Positions 25,234 through 34,166 of a stretch of 64,000 bases of DNA are shown here, one piece after another. This DNA is from Streptomyces sp. ISL-10 (GTDB lineage: Bacteria; Actinomycetota; Actinomycetes; Streptomycetales; Streptomycetaceae): contig NZ_JAGGOJ010000010.1 of the NCBI RefSeq assembly GCF_018614575.1, forward strand, positions 186,001 to 250,000, read 5' to 3'. Made by a program: the position numbers and the translations under genes. The notes under the pieces are model-generated. The model saw only the letters and a list, made by a program, of their open reading frames with translations, did no database searches and was not told where the DNA came from. Within the stretch, counting starts at the first letter, position 1, and every line of letters begins with the position of its first letter.

Positions 25234-26379
25234 TCATGAGACGAACCGGATCTCCACGGCCCGGCCGCCTTCTTGGTTGAGTTCCTCGGCGTGGTGACGG
25301 GCGGCGTGGCGTTCGGTGGCGGTGAGGGTGCGGAACGGCTGGAGCGTGACCGTCACCCGGCGTGCGGTGCTGCGTTGGCGCCAGGTTCCGGTGATCTCTC
25401 CTCGTACCACCAGCACGCCGGGGGCGGCCGTCGCACGCCAGACCGTGGCGCGCTGGGCGCGGTCGGGCAGCAGCAGTTCACGGTCGGCGATCTCGGTCAG
25501 CGGATCGTAGGAGGGCAGCAGTCGCACTCCGGTGGCGGCCGGTGCGTTGTGCAGGGCGTCGAGGTCTTCCTGGTGCATCCAGCCGCGCCGTCCGTCGACG
25601 GTCACCTCGCTGAGCTCGTCACCGAATGGCTCCCACAGGCGTCGGGCGGCCGCCGGTGTGAGCGCCAGCCACTTCGCCAGATCCGCGGGCCTGGCCGGGC
25701 CGCACCACCGCAGGAACCGCCGGACGAGGAGGTGCCGACTCTGCTGCGCGTCGGCCCCGCGCCGGCGGGTGGGCCGCTTCAGGTAGTGGAACGGCCCGGC
25801 GGCGTCCACCGTGATGCACAGGCCGGCCTGCAGTGTGGCGTAGCGGAACAGCGTGTCCTGCACATGGTGCGCGGCACAGCCCGGGCACCACGGGCGCAGC
25901 TGTGCGTCGACGATCTCGTTGAGGGCGGTGCTCAGTTCACCCTTGGTACGCGCTCGCCGGTCAGCAGTCGCCGCGCGCATCGCCTCGGCGACCTGGTCCA
26001 CCGCGTCGCCGAAGGCGATGTGCCGGGCGCTCAGCTCCTGGCCGAACGGGCCTACCTGCTCCTTCGCCAGGTCACGGGCGTCGTCCGGACGCAGCGCGGC
26101 TGCCAGGCAGGCCAGGTCCGCTGCCCGGTGCAGGTGCGTGGCGGCGCGCATGGAGTGGACCAGGGCCAGGTGTGCCGGATCGACGCTCTGGCCGCGTGCC
26201 CGCAGCGCGACGTCCGCGGTGCGTCCCGGCGGTGAGTCCTGCACACCGGCCAGCAGCACACCCTCGCACAAAGGGTCGCCCGCCGGGCGGTCGATCTGGT
26301 GGACCGCCGCCCGGTGGTTCAGTACCTGCGCACGGGTCACCGCGAAGGCCCCCTGTGCGGGCTCGACGTGGTTCATCAC
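25234..26379 (-). CDS. Winged-helix DNA-binding protein, AlkZ/YcaQ-like DNA glycosylase family
   Basis: The 381-residue protein belongs to the HTH_42 family (AlkZ/AlkX), which unhooks interstrand crosslinks or bulky alkyl adducts from DNA. Visible: an N-terminal VTRAQVLNHRAAVHQI helix, VLLAGVQDSPPGRTADVALR (the Q-x-x active-site loop), LLVRRFLRWCGPARPADLAK (winged helix) and RLLPSYDPLTEIADRELLLP (family signature). In AlkZ the catalytic motif is QΦQ or QΦD; here it reads QDS, so activity may differ. Self-resistance AlkZ genes accompany some DNA-alkylating antibiotics, but no such cluster is adjacent. The start is ATG 26379 or 26376. Confidence 0.82.
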   Translation of the reverse strand: MMNHVEPAQGAFAVTRAQVLNHRAAVHQIDRPAGDPLCEGVLLAGVQDSPPGRTADVALRARGQSVDPAHLALVHSMRAATHLHRAADLACLAAALRPDDARDLAKEQVGPFGQELSARHIAFGDAVDQVAEAMRAATADRRARTKGELSTALNEIVDAQLRPWCPGCAAHHVQDTLFRYATLQAGLCITVDAAGPFHYLKRPTRRRGADAQQSRHLLVRRFLRWCGPARPADLAKWLALTPAAARRLWEPFGDELSEVTVDGRRGWMHQEDLDALHNAPAATGVRLLPSYDPLTEIADRELLLPDRAQRATVWRATAAPGVLVVRGEITGTWRQRSTARRVTVTLQPFRTLTATERHAARHHAEELNQEGGRAVEIRFVS

Positions 26380-26460
26380 ACCTCCATGGCCATGTGCGGG
26401 CAGGCTAGGCCTCCCGCCGGCCCCATCCGCTGAACCGGCGGACGGGAGCCGGGGGTGTCG

Positions 26461-26506
26461 CGCCGGGCGGAGGGGCGGCGCCGGGCGGAGGGGCGGCGCC
26501 GGGCGG
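26461..26506. repeat. 18-bp tandem repeat, about 2.6 copies
   Basis: The unit cgccgggcggaggggcgg is repeated exactly at 26461-26478 and 26479-26496 and partly at 26497-26506, just upstream of the AlkZ-like gene and at the end of a VOC fragment. Confidence 0.85.
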
Positions 26507-26514
26507 TCCGGTGC

Positions 26515-26645
26515 CTAGGGGCGGAGACGCGGCCGGGTCGTGATCTCCATGTTGTGGCCGTCCGGGTCGTCGAAGTACGCGCCCCGGCCACCGAAGAGGC
26601 GGTTGATCCGGCCGGGGCGATAGGTGGTCCCAGTGAGGTGCTCAA
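26515..26645 (-). pseudogene. VOC/glyoxalase C-terminal fragment
   Basis: On the minus strand the frame ending at TAG 26515-26517 reads INRLFGGRGAYFDDPDGHNM and EITTRP. This is the typical end of a VOC-superfamily protein (AYFxDPDGHxxEI). The N-terminal domain is missing; the preceding DNA belongs to the neighbouring plus-strand gene. Confidence 0.65.
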
Positions 26646-26686
26646 GCCGGGTAAGGTGCCTGCGAAGTCAGGCATGAGGGGGCGCG

Positions 26687-27151
26687 TTGGAACGACGGAA
26701 GCTGATCGGGATAGGGGCGGGGCTGGCGGTTCTACCCGCCTGGTGGGCCCTGCGTCAGGTGGCGAACGCGGCCAAGGGGGACTGGCACACCGACACCGCA
26801 CCGCTGGAGCGGGCGTTCCCGCTGCTGGGCCCGCTCACCGACGCCAAGTGGGTGAGCAGCCGGGACGACGACCGGGGCGTACCGTCGCCGGAGCTGGTGA
26901 TCTCGGGCTTCGCCCGGTTGACCCAGGGGAAACTTGCCGAGCTGACCGCGGCCCACGCCTTCGTCTCCGAGGGGCCGGCCGCTGACTTCTCCTCGTGGTT
27001 CGAGAAGCCTCTCAAGGGCGAGGGGCCGAATAACGCGCAGTGGATCCGGTCGCACGAGCTCGACCGCGACGGCAGCGGCTACTCCACCAACCTGTGGTTC
27101 GACCGTCGCAGCGACACCGTTCGCTTCTGGGCACTCAACCCGTACGGCTAG
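26687..27151 (+). CDS. Hypothetical membrane-anchored or exported protein
   Basis: A 154-residue protein with an N-terminal membrane anchor (MERRKLIGIGAGLAVLPAWW) and an exported domain (TDTAPLERAFPLLGPLTDAK ... VPSPELVISGFARLTQGKL ... SGYSTNLWFDRRSDTVRFWA). The ending LNPYG and the fold pattern are shared with a Streptomyces hypothetical family. The TTG start at 26687 follows GAGGGGG. Function unknown. Confidence 0.6.
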   Translation: MERRKLIGIGAGLAVLPAWWALRQVANAAKGDWHTDTAPLERAFPLLGPLTDAKWVSSRDDDRGVPSPELVISGFARLTQGKLAELTAAHAFVSEGPAADFSSWFEKPLKGEGPNNAQWIRSHELDRDGSGYSTNLWFDRRSDTVRFWALNPYG

Positions 27152-27160
27152 GCCATTTCG

Positions 27161-27620
27161 TTTGGATCACCGGACGGACCAGAGAAAGATGCCTGCGACG
27201 TGCAGTCCGGCCAGGTAGATGGTCTCGGTCTTCTCGCAGCGGGTGGCGATGCCACGCCATTTGCTTCAGGCGGTTGATGCATCGTTCGAGGTGTTGCGTT
27301 GCTTGTATGTCTCGCGGTCGAAGGCGGGTGGCCTGCCGCCCCGGCTGCCTCTGCGGAGGAGGTGGCCCCGCTGGCCGGCTGGGATGGGGGTGACCGCCCG
27401 GATACAGCGTTTGCGCAGGTGCTCGCGGATGGCGCGGGAGGAGTACGCCTTGTCGGCCAGGACGAGGTCCGGCCGGGTACGGGGACGTCCACGTCGGCAG
27501 GGCACCCGCAAGCGGGCCATCACCTGCGCCAAGGCAGGCGCATCTCCGGCCTGTCCAGCGGTGAGAACGAACGCCCGGGGCCGGCAGTTGCCGCAGCAAG
27601 GTGCTTCCTGCGCCGCATGC
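27161..27620 (-). pseudogene. IS5-family transposase C-terminal remnant
   Basis: Minus-strand frames give CRPRAFVLTAGQAGDAPALA, RTRPDLVLADKAYSSRAIRE and FDRETYKQRNT in one frame, then ERCINRLKQMAWHRH and LREDRDHLPGRTARRRHLSL in shifted frames. These are the conserved C-terminal DDE region (second Asp in DKAYSS; the YKQRN...ERCIN...K segment with the Glu) of IS5-group transposases in Streptomyces. The N-terminal third and the first Asp are absent and at least two frameshifts are present, so it cannot transpose by itself. Terminal repeats were not located. Confidence 0.7.
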
Positions 27621-27823
27621 GGAGTCACCTCGGACGACACGCCCCGGTGCCGTCGCGGGAGTTGCGCATCAGGAGCGCCCGGACGGCCGGGGCGGCGGCA
27701 CGCCGTAGCCCACGAGGGCATACCGGCCGCTGCCTCGGGTACCCGGGGTCCGTGGAAGCCACCGCTCCATGGCGTTCCTGACGCCCGGGGGCGGCCCAAG
27801 TCACCACGGAAGGACGGCATTCG

Positions 27824-28273
27824 ATGTCGAAGGTCGAGCAGTCGATCGAGGTCGATGTACCGGTCAGCACGGCCTACAACCAATGGACGCAGTTCGAGAC
27901 GTTCCCGCAGTTCATGGAGGGCGTTGAACGGATCGAGCAGCGGACCGACACGCTCACCCACTGGGTGACGGAAATCGCGGGCGTGAAGCGCGAGTTCGAC
28001 GCGCGGATCACCGAGCAGATCCCGGACGAGCGCGTGGCGTGGACCACCGTGTCCGGTGACGTGCGGCAGGCCGGGGTGGTCACCTTCCACCGTCTCGAGG
28101 ACGCGAGGACGAAGGTGATGCTTCAGATGGACTTCGACCCCGCCGGAGTCACGGAGAACGTCGGCGACAGGCTCGGGTTCGTCAAGCACCGCACATCGGG
28201 CGACCTCACCCGTTTCAAGAGGTTCATCGAGTCCCGGGGCGTGGCCGACGGGTCCTGGCGCGGCAGCATCTGA
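27824..28273 (+). CDS. SRPBCC-family (polyketide cyclase/dehydrase-like) protein
   Basis: A 149-residue START-like fold protein: VEQSIEVDVPVSTAYNQWTQ at the start, FMEGVERIEQRTDTLTHWVT, FDARITEQIPDERVAW and GVVTFHRLEDARTKVMLQMD. These are signatures of the cyclase/dehydrase subgroup that binds hydrophobic ligands. ATG 27824 has a GGAAGGA site upstream. Such genes are frequent in stress or general-secretion loci of Streptomyces; the ligand is unknown. It lies next to the IS5 scar. Confidence 0.88.
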   Translation: MSKVEQSIEVDVPVSTAYNQWTQFETFPQFMEGVERIEQRTDTLTHWVTEIAGVKREFDARITEQIPDERVAWTTVSGDVRQAGVVTFHRLEDARTKVMLQMDFDPAGVTENVGDRLGFVKHRTSGDLTRFKRFIESRGVADGSWRGSI

Positions 28274-28551
28274 CGTTACCGGCGGCCAAGGCCGCATGGT
28301 CAGGCCGCGCGACGGCACCGCTGTCCGTTCATCGGCGGCGTACCGCGAGCGCTGATGCCGTCAGTCAGCGCATGACCGAAGGTTCCCTCGCACCGAGCAG
28401 TTGCCGAGGGCCGTTCTCTGGGCATCTCCCTCCTCATGACCTTTCAGGAGGCGCCCGTGAACGACCTGCCATTACCTCAACACCCGCCCGTCGCATGTGC
28501 CGTACCCGGCAAGAGCTCCTCCGCCTGCGCCGGCGACGGGGGTGAGGTGGT
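28274..28551. other. Intergenic upstream of the ABC exporter gene
   Basis: A 278-bp stretch with no gene; it should carry the exporter promoter. Nothing distinctive was seen. Confidence 0.3.
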
Positions 28552-30561
28552 GTGAAGAGGCTTTTCGGGCCGGTACAGATGTCCGAGCCGAAGGTCTCGG
28601 CCGCCGAGGAGGAGTTGTTCGGGGGGCCGCTGCGATACGACATGGGGTGGTCCGAACACGAGCGCGCCGGGCTGGACCTGACCATGGTCACGGCCCTGCG
28701 TGCCATGCCGCGGCTGGTGTTCGGAACGCTGCGCCGTGCCTGGCGGGCGGACCGGCCGTCGCTGCTGGGTGTCGGGATCGCCGAGGTCGGGCAGGGCATC
28801 GCGGCGGCGGTGGGTCTGTTGGCCGTCAACGCGGTGATGCACGCCCTGTTGGGCACCGGAGACCCGGTCGACCGGCTGCGGGCCGCCCTTCCCGCCCTGA
28901 TCACCGTCGCGGCCGTCGCCGTGGTCAACGCCGGCTTCGCGGGCTGGTCAACCTCCCGGGCCGGACGCTTGGAACCGCTGGTGGAGCGGGTGGCCACCAC
29001 CGAGTACCTGGCGGCGGCCACCGCGGTGGAACTGGAGGCGATCGAGGACCCGGCGTTCCGCCGGCTGATCGACGTGGCACAGTACGGGGCCGCATCCGCC
29101 CGGCGCATGATCGGGGCGTGTGTCGCCGCGCTCAACGGCACGATCGCGCTGATCGCCACGGCCGGGGTCCTCACCGTCCTGCATCCGGCGCTGCTGCCGA
29201 TGCTGCTGCTGATCGCGGCCCCGCGCGGATGGGGTGCGATGCGGGTGGCGCAGGAGCGGTATGTGTCGGTGATGACGTGGGTCGAGCACGTGCGGGCCGG
29301 CCGCCTGATCGGCAGCCTCCTCACCGAACGCAGCGCCGCCCAGGAGGTGCGGATCCACGGAGTCGGTCCGTTCCTGCTGGACCGCTACCGCGACATGGCG
29401 GAGAGCGCCGAGGCCGAGCAGAAGCGGCTCGCGGACGAAAAGGCGATCACCGAGCTGGTGGCGGCGGCGTTCTCCGGTCTGGCGGTGGCCGGTACCTACG
29501 CGGTGATGGGATGGCTCATCGTGGCCGGGCACATGGAACTCGCGGTCGCAGGAACCGCGGTGATCGCGGTCCGCTCGGGTTCGGCGAGTCTGGGCGCGCT
29601 GGTGATGAACATCAACACACTCCACGAGGAGTCCTTGTACGTCCAGGACCACGACCGGTTCCTCACCGAGGCGGCAGAGCGCGCGATCCCCACGACAGGC
29701 GCGTTGGTGCCCGCGCGGATGGACGGTGTCGTCCTGGACGGCGTCGGTTATCAGTACCCCGACCGCGACGAACCGGTTCTGCACGAGGTGTCGTTGTCCG
29801 TGCCGATGGGGTCCGTGGTCGCGGTGGTCGGCGAGAACGGGTCGGGCAAGAGCACCTTGATGAAGATCCTCGCCGGGCTGCTGCTGCCGCAGAGCGGCGG
29901 CGTGCGCTGGGGCGGTGTGGAGCTGGCCGGCCTGGACCGGGCCCAGCTCTTCCGGCGTGTCTGTCTGCTGACGCAGGACTTCCAGCGCTGGCCCGTGACC
30001 GCCGCGATGAACATCCGGCTCGGTCGGCCCGAGCACGCCGCCACGGACAAGGACCTTCAGCCGTCGGTCGACCATGCAGGGGCGTCGACGATCGTGGAGA
30101 AGCTGCCCCATGGGCTGCGCACGTTGCTGTCCCGGGTCTTCCGCGGTGCCTCGGAGATCAGTGGCGGCGAGTGGCAGAAGATCGGCCTGGCCCGTACCCA
30201 CTGGCGTTCCGAGACCGGCAGGGCCGACAGCGTCCTGATCGTCGACGAGCCGACCTCCGCCCTCGATCCCGAAGCGGAGATCGAGGCGTTCGAGCGGATC
30301 CGCCGCCTCGCCGGCCCTCGGCGGGCCGTCGTTCTCGTCACCCACCGCATGTCCGGGGTGCGCTACGCCGACAGCATCCATGTCCTGCACCGCGGGCGGC
30401 TGGTCGAACAGGGCAGTCACGACGAGCTGATGGCCGCCGACGGGCGGTACGCGGCGATGTTCCGCACCCAGGCCGCGCAGTACGCCCCGGCCGGCAGCCG
30501 TACCGTCCCCCGCCCCGGCGCCCCGGCACACCCGCGACCCCCCGGCGCCCCCTCGGCGTGA
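28552..30561 (+). CDS. ABC transporter, fused permease and ATPase (exporter half-transporter)
   Basis: A 669-residue protein. Residues about 40-345 form a six-helix ABC-exporter membrane domain (for example VGLLAVNAVMHALLG, ALITVAAVAVVNAGFAGW, LIATAGVLTVLHPALLPML, AVAGTYAVMGWLIVAG). Residues about 385-620 form the ATPase: Walker A GENGSGKST (about 430-438), signature SGGEWQK (about 541-547), Walker B VLIVDEPTSALDPEA and H-loop VTHRMSG. It exports an unknown substrate as a homodimer. A C-terminal Pro-rich tail of about 40 residues is unusual. GTG start at 28552. The stop codon lies inside the terminator hairpin. It is a single gene with no obvious biosynthetic neighbours. Confidence 0.93.
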   Translation: MKRLFGPVQMSEPKVSAAEEELFGGPLRYDMGWSEHERAGLDLTMVTALRAMPRLVFGTLRRAWRADRPSLLGVGIAEVGQGIAAAVGLLAVNAVMHALLGTGDPVDRLRAALPALITVAAVAVVNAGFAGWSTSRAGRLEPLVERVATTEYLAAATAVELEAIEDPAFRRLIDVAQYGAASARRMIGACVAALNGTIALIATAGVLTVLHPALLPMLLLIAAPRGWGAMRVAQERYVSVMTWVEHVRAGRLIGSLLTERSAAQEVRIHGVGPFLLDRYRDMAESAEAEQKRLADEKAITELVAAAFSGLAVAGTYAVMGWLIVAGHMELAVAGTAVIAVRSGSASLGALVMNINTLHEESLYVQDHDRFLTEAAERAIPTTGALVPARMDGVVLDGVGYQYPDRDEPVLHEVSLSVPMGSVVAVVGENGSGKSTLMKILAGLLLPQSGGVRWGGVELAGLDRAQLFRRVCLLTQDFQRWPVTAAMNIRLGRPEHAATDKDLQPSVDHAGASTIVEKLPHGLRTLLSRVFRGASEISGGEWQKIGLARTHWRSETGRADSVLIVDEPTSALDPEAEIEAFERIRRLAGPRRAVVLVTHRMSGVRYADSIHVLHRGRLVEQGSHDELMAADGRYAAMFRTQAAQYAPAGSRTVPRPGAPAHPRPPGAPSA

Positions 30562-30586
30562 GCCACGCCGAGGGGGCGCCGGGGGG
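30538..30586. terminator. Perfect 23-bp inverted repeat overlapping the exporter stop codon
   Basis: Arms 30538-30560 and 30564-30586 are exact complements (core cggcgccccctcggcgtg) around the loop agc. The TGA of the ABC exporter (30559-30561) falls in the stem, and the hairpin also faces the convergent DUF2267-like gene. It is a strong bidirectional terminator candidate. Confidence 0.85.
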
Positions 30587-30664
30587 CCGAGTTGGGGGGT
30601 CGGCGCAGGCCGGGCCGTGCAGGCCGACACCGGCGGGCCTATGTCGGCGGGCCGATGTCGGCAT

Positions 30665-31078
30665 TCACGCGGCTGCGGCTGCCCCCGCCGGGGCAAGTTC
30701 CGCCAGGCCGAACAGGAGGGCGTAGCCGCGGGGCAGTTCGGCGAGGATGCGGCGCGTGAGGGGTTCGCCCGCCTGTTGTGCGAGAAGGCTGAGGACGGTG
30801 CTCGTGGCCCAGCGGGCTTCGGGACGGCTGATGGGTGCGAGGCGGGCAGCGACCGCGTCGACGAAGTCGGGAGCGGTCAGGGGCTGGGTCAGCGGTATCT
30901 GCCGGCTGATCAGCAAAGCCGCCTCCGCGGGCAGCAGGCGGGCAAGTTCGCAGCGTTCGTCGCCGCTGACGTGGCCGCCGAGGACGATCAGCACTGCGCG
31001 CAGAACGCGTTCGGCTTCCGCGCCGGTGGCATACCGGCCCGAGTAGCGCACCTGCTGGACGAGTTGCTGCCAGTGCAC
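30665..31078 (-). CDS. DUF2267-like protein
   Basis: A 137-residue helical protein: WQQLVQQVRYSGRYATGAEA, RVLRAVLIVLGGHVSGDERC, LPAEAALLISRQIPLTQPLT, VSxRL-type repeats and a second similar half (VLSLLAQQAGEPLTRRILAE, LPRGYALLFG). This is the two-repeat DUF2267 pattern, common in Streptomyces genes expressed under stress. Start chosen at GTG 31078, 12 bases after a GAAAGGA site, since the family begins there; the frame opens at 31117. Confidence 0.75.
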   Translation of the reverse strand: MHWQQLVQQVRYSGRYATGAEAERVLRAVLIVLGGHVSGDERCELARLLPAEAALLISRQIPLTQPLTAPDFVDAVAARLAPISRPEARWATSTVLSLLAQQAGEPLTRRILAELPRGYALLFGLAELAPAGAAAAA

Positions 31079-31421
31079 GGTGGGTGGTCCTTTCTCGGTG
31101 GACAGGGGCAGCCCCACGGAACGGCACGGGGGCTCGGGGTGGGTCAGATGGCGTCGCGCCGAGCCGGGGGAGGCGGGCGGTCGAGCTCACGAAGGACGGG
31201 ATCGGCGCGCATCACCATGACGAAACACCTCCAGCCGGTTCAGCCAGTAATGCCCATGCGTTTCACCGGAGAACGTTTTAGCATGTCGTCCAAAAGACGA
31301 CAAGAGTGATGTCATCCATCGGGTGACACGGCGCGGATGGGCCGATCCATCGAGGCGACCCCTGGCCTGCGCTGTGCGTACGCTGGGATTGCGGCGTCCC
31401 CGTGCAGGGAGGAGGCGCGTC
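31079..31421. promoter_or_regulatory. Divergent promoter region
   Basis: A 343-bp region between the DUF2267-like gene (minus) and the hypothetical gene at 31422 (plus). A segment at 31250-31310 (gcccatgcgtttcaccggag, then gaacgttttagcatgtcgtc) is relatively AT-rich and promoter-like. No gene is recognised. Confidence 0.35.
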
Positions 31422-31799
31422 ATGGCGGGCGGCCATCGTTTCCACCGCGACCAGGACGGTCACTCCATATCGGTGCAGCTCAACGGCGCACGCAACGCAG
31501 TCGAGGTGCTGGTGGACGGCAAAGTGGTCGCCTACCGGAACGGGCTCGGCAAGGACACCTCGGTGCTCACCGCCGAGCTGCCCGGGGATCCGCCGCAGCC
31601 GTTCCGCATCCTGCTCGCCCCCGTGGCAGGTGCTCACGGGGCACCGTCCTGTGTGATGGAAAGCGCCGGAACGCGTTGCCTGATGCCGCTGGTGCCACTG
31701 GGCCGGCCCCACCTGGGCGCACAGCACGGCCCGTCGCCCACCCGGCTCATACGGCGCCGGCTGCGCAGACTGATGCGGCGGCGGGCGAGGCACCGCTAG
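31422..31799 (+). CDS. Hypothetical protein
   Basis: A 125-residue protein (MAGGHRFHRDQDGHSISVQL ... RNAVEVLVDGKVVAYRNGLG ... VLTAELPGDPPQPFRILLAP) with a beta-rich first half and a strongly basic C-terminal tail (LIRRRLRRLMRRRARHR). AGGGAGGAGG precedes ATG 31422, supporting a real gene. It recalls Streptomyces hypotheticals that sit with PRC-barrel and DUF2267 genes. Function unknown; the basic tail may bind nucleic acid or membrane. Confidence 0.6.
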   Translation: MAGGHRFHRDQDGHSISVQLNGARNAVEVLVDGKVVAYRNGLGKDTSVLTAELPGDPPQPFRILLAPVAGAHGAPSCVMESAGTRCLMPLVPLGRPHLGAQHGPSPTRLIRRRLRRLMRRRARHR

Positions 31800-31944
31800 C
31801 CGTGTCCGGTGGAGCGGCCCACCCCCCTCAGCGGGCGCCGGGCAGACACGGAGGGCCTGCCCAGGCTGGTGGGGACGAGCCTTCCGGGGCAGGCTGAGAG
31901 GTGCCCCGCCTACGGGCACCCCGGCCGTGTGAAGGGAACTCGGG

Positions 31945-32301
31945 ATGATCCAGATCGCGGATATCCGTGAGTGGCGCACCCACGACGTCGTCGACGCGGA
32001 CGGGCGGAAGATCGGCGCGCTGGAAGGTGTCTACGTCGACACCCGCACGGACGAGCCGGCCATGGCCACGGTCCAGATCGGTCTGCCCACCCGGCAGCGC
32101 CTGGTGTTCGTCCCCCTGGACGGCGCGGTCGTGGGGCCGGGTTACGTCAAGGTGGACTACGACAAGGCGCTGGTGAAGAAGAGCCCCTCCATCGGCACGG
32201 ACGACATCCTCCCCGCCGCGGACGAGCCGGCGGTGTTCGAGCATTACGGCCTCACCTATCGGCCCGGCGTCAGCGGCGAGCGGCAGCTCGCTCGCCGCTG
32301 A
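31945..32301 (+). CDS. PRC-barrel domain protein
   Basis: A 118-residue protein with an N-terminal PRC barrel: IREWRTHDVVDADGRKIGAL, VYVDTRTDEPAMATVQIG, LVFVPLDGAVVGPGYVKV, and a C-terminal short extension (KSPSIGTDDILPAADEPAVF, EHYGL). The PRC barrel is a small beta fold found in photosynthetic, RNA-processing and many stress proteins. In Streptomyces it is often encoded with small membrane proteins, as here: the 32323 gene is 21 bases downstream. Confidence 0.88.
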   Translation: MIQIADIREWRTHDVVDADGRKIGALEGVYVDTRTDEPAMATVQIGLPTRQRLVFVPLDGAVVGPGYVKVDYDKALVKKSPSIGTDDILPAADEPAVFEHYGLTYRPGVSGERQLARR

Positions 32302-32322
32302 GCGCGAAAGGAGGGCCGCACC

Positions 32323-32490
32323 GTGACACTCTTTCTCCTGCTCGTCATCGTCGCCATCGTGCTGGGCATCATCGGCGCCGTGGCCGAAGGTCTGCTCTAC
32401 CTGCTGATCATCGGCATCGTGGTCTTCGTCGGAGCCCTTGTCCACCTCCTCCTGCACTGGCGCCGCTCGGGCCGGCGGCCGGTCCGCTGA
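32323..32490 (+). CDS. Short two-helix membrane protein
   Basis: A 55-residue protein of two membrane segments: VTLFLLLVIVAIVLGIIGAV (1-20) and LLYLLIIGIVVFVGALVHLL (about 25-44), then a basic cytoplasmic end HWRRSGRRPVR. AAAGGAGG lies 9 bases before the GTG. It is similar in layout to hydrophobic peptides that accompany PRC-barrel genes in Streptomyces. Co-transcribed with the upstream PRC gene. Function unknown. Confidence 0.7.
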   Translation: MTLFLLLVIVAIVLGIIGAVAEGLLYLLIIGIVVFVGALVHLLLHWRRSGRRPVR

Positions 32491-32502
32491 GACGTCCCGG
32501 GG

Positions 32503-32841
32503 TGCCCCACGTGCCGTCGACCGTAGAGGCAGGCCGGCTCCCTTCCGTCCTGGCCGGCATCCGCCGGATGCTGCACACCGAGTTCCGTGACCCTCGCCTC
32601 GTGGCGGTCCACGACACCGAATGTTCCCTGGCCAGGCGAGGACGACTTCTTCCTCCCCGTCGTCGCCGAGAGCCCCGGCGCACGGGTACTCGACCTCGGC
32701 GTGGGCACGGGGCGGCTCGCCCTCGGCACGGCGGCCGCCGGCCACACCGTGACCGGCGTCGACCCGGCGCAGGCCCGCTCCGAACGGGGCGCGCTCAGTC
32801 GGGCGGAATCCGGGTGCGCGGGCGCGCCCCGGCGGTGGTGA
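32503..32841 (+). pseudogene. Truncated, frameshifted SAM methyltransferase
   Basis: One frame reads MLHTEFRDPRLVAVHDTE (about 32570-32622). The homologous continuation from about 32625 is in another: WPGEDDFFLPVVAESPGARV, LDLGVGTGRLALGTAAAGHT and VTGVDPAQARSERG, where the similarity stops and the frame ends shortly after. LDLGxGTGRL is the SAM-binding motif. The rest of a class-I methyltransferase (about 150 residues) is missing. It is a decayed gene. Confidence 0.7.
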
Positions 32842-33070
32842 CCGCGTCCCCGCATTGACACGCCGCGGGGCGCGAGCGTGACAGGACGCGACAGGGTGCG
32901 GAAGCAGCCGGGAATCAGGAAGTGCGCGGTCCCTCCTCGGGCACGCACGTGTTGCCATGGAGGGCGTACGTGCCCGAGCGCGGATGAGACCGACCGCGCG
33001 TCCCCGCCTGGGCTCGCGTTGGCCGGCGATGCCGCGATGTGCTGAGGATGCCTGACGTCTCACCAGGCGG

Positions 33071-33525
33071 TCAGGCCAAGGCGACCAGGCTCCGGTAGCC
33101 CTCGTTCCAGAGGTCCTCCTCCGCGTCCGGCAACAGCAGCACGCGGTCGGGCCGCAGCGCGTCGATGGCGCCCGCGTCATGGGTGACCATCACGACGGCG
33201 CCCGGGTAGGAGCCGACCGCCGTCAGGACCTCGTCACGGGACGCGGGGTCCAGGTTGTTGGTCGGCTCGTCCAGTAGCAGCACGTTGGCGCCGCAGTGGA
33301 CGAGCGTCGCCAGGGCCAGGCGGGTCCTCTCCCCACCGGACAGCACACCGGCGGGCTTGTCCGCGTCGTCCCCGGAGAACAGGAACGCGCCCAGCACGCG
33401 ACGCACTTCACCGTCCGTCAGGTACGGCGCGGCCGCGGCCAGGTTCTCCCGGACCGTGCGTTCCCAGACGAGGGTGTCGTGCTCCTGGGCGAAGTAGCCC
33501 AGTCGCAGACCGGGCCCGTGCGTTC
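33071..33525 (-). pseudogene. ABC-F ATPase C-terminal fragment
   Basis: From about 33515 the minus frame is a good ABC-F second ATPase domain lacking its Walker A: LRLGYFAQEHDTLVWERTVR (Q-loop), FLFSGDDADKPAGVLSGGER (signature LSGGER), LLLDEPTNNLDP (Walker B and D-loop) and VMVTHDAGAIDALRPDRVLL (H-loop). ABC-F proteins protect ribosomes from antibiotics or regulate translation. Upstream the frame runs into unrelated sequence, so the first ATPase domain and the linker are gone. Confidence 0.75.
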
Positions 33526-34166
33526 TGCCTGGGCGAAGGGGCGCCGTTGCACCCCGCCGCTCGGTGCCGGAACCGTTGCGCCGGTCAGTCCGGCCGAAGA
33601 TCTGATGAGGCACCGCCTCGCCGGTGACCACAGTCGCCGCATCGTGAGTGCCGCCTGCCCCGGATCCTGACAGCACTCGTGTGCACGGCGGTCCGCAGGA
33701 CCTTTCAAAGACATGGGGGAACCATGAGCCACCGCATCCGTCTGTCCCGTACCACCGCCGCCATGGTCGCGGCGGTCGGCGCGCCGTCGCCGTCTCATCG
33801 CCGCATCGGAGCGCCGCCGCTGCTCCTGCCACCTCTCCGCTGCTTCCTCGCGCCCCAGCAGCTGCCGCCGCACGCCGCATCGGCGTGGTACGCAGGGCCC
33901 GTGACGTCCGGACAGCCCGCCCCGCTCCGATGTGCGTGGGGCGAGTCGCTGTCCTCCGTCGCGCAACGTCGTCAGCACTGGGGTGGAGTTCGTCACGCGA
34001 CGCCCTGCACGTCACGGTCGTCCAGCGCAGCACCACCTGTGCGAAGAAGCTCGCCGCGCTGTGGAAGAGGAAGCTCGCCGGTTGTGCCGGTGAACTCATA
34101 GAACAGGACCGGGAGGTGACGATGGCGACGTGCTACGGCCGACTGGACGTCGAGGAAGGTCCGTGC
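33526..34166. other. Intergenic/rearranged region
   Basis: No intact gene. A possible signal-peptide start MSHRIRLSRTTAAMVAAVGA occurs at 33724 on the plus strand, but the frame is not followed by a recognisable mature domain. The sequence looks like the junction between a deleted ABC-F gene and other lost DNA. Confidence 0.35.

Noticed and set aside
28948..30696. 582-codon minus-strand frame over the ABC exporter
   Set aside because: Shadow of the exporter: low-complexity His/Arg/Gly composition, while the plus strand shows all ABC motifs.
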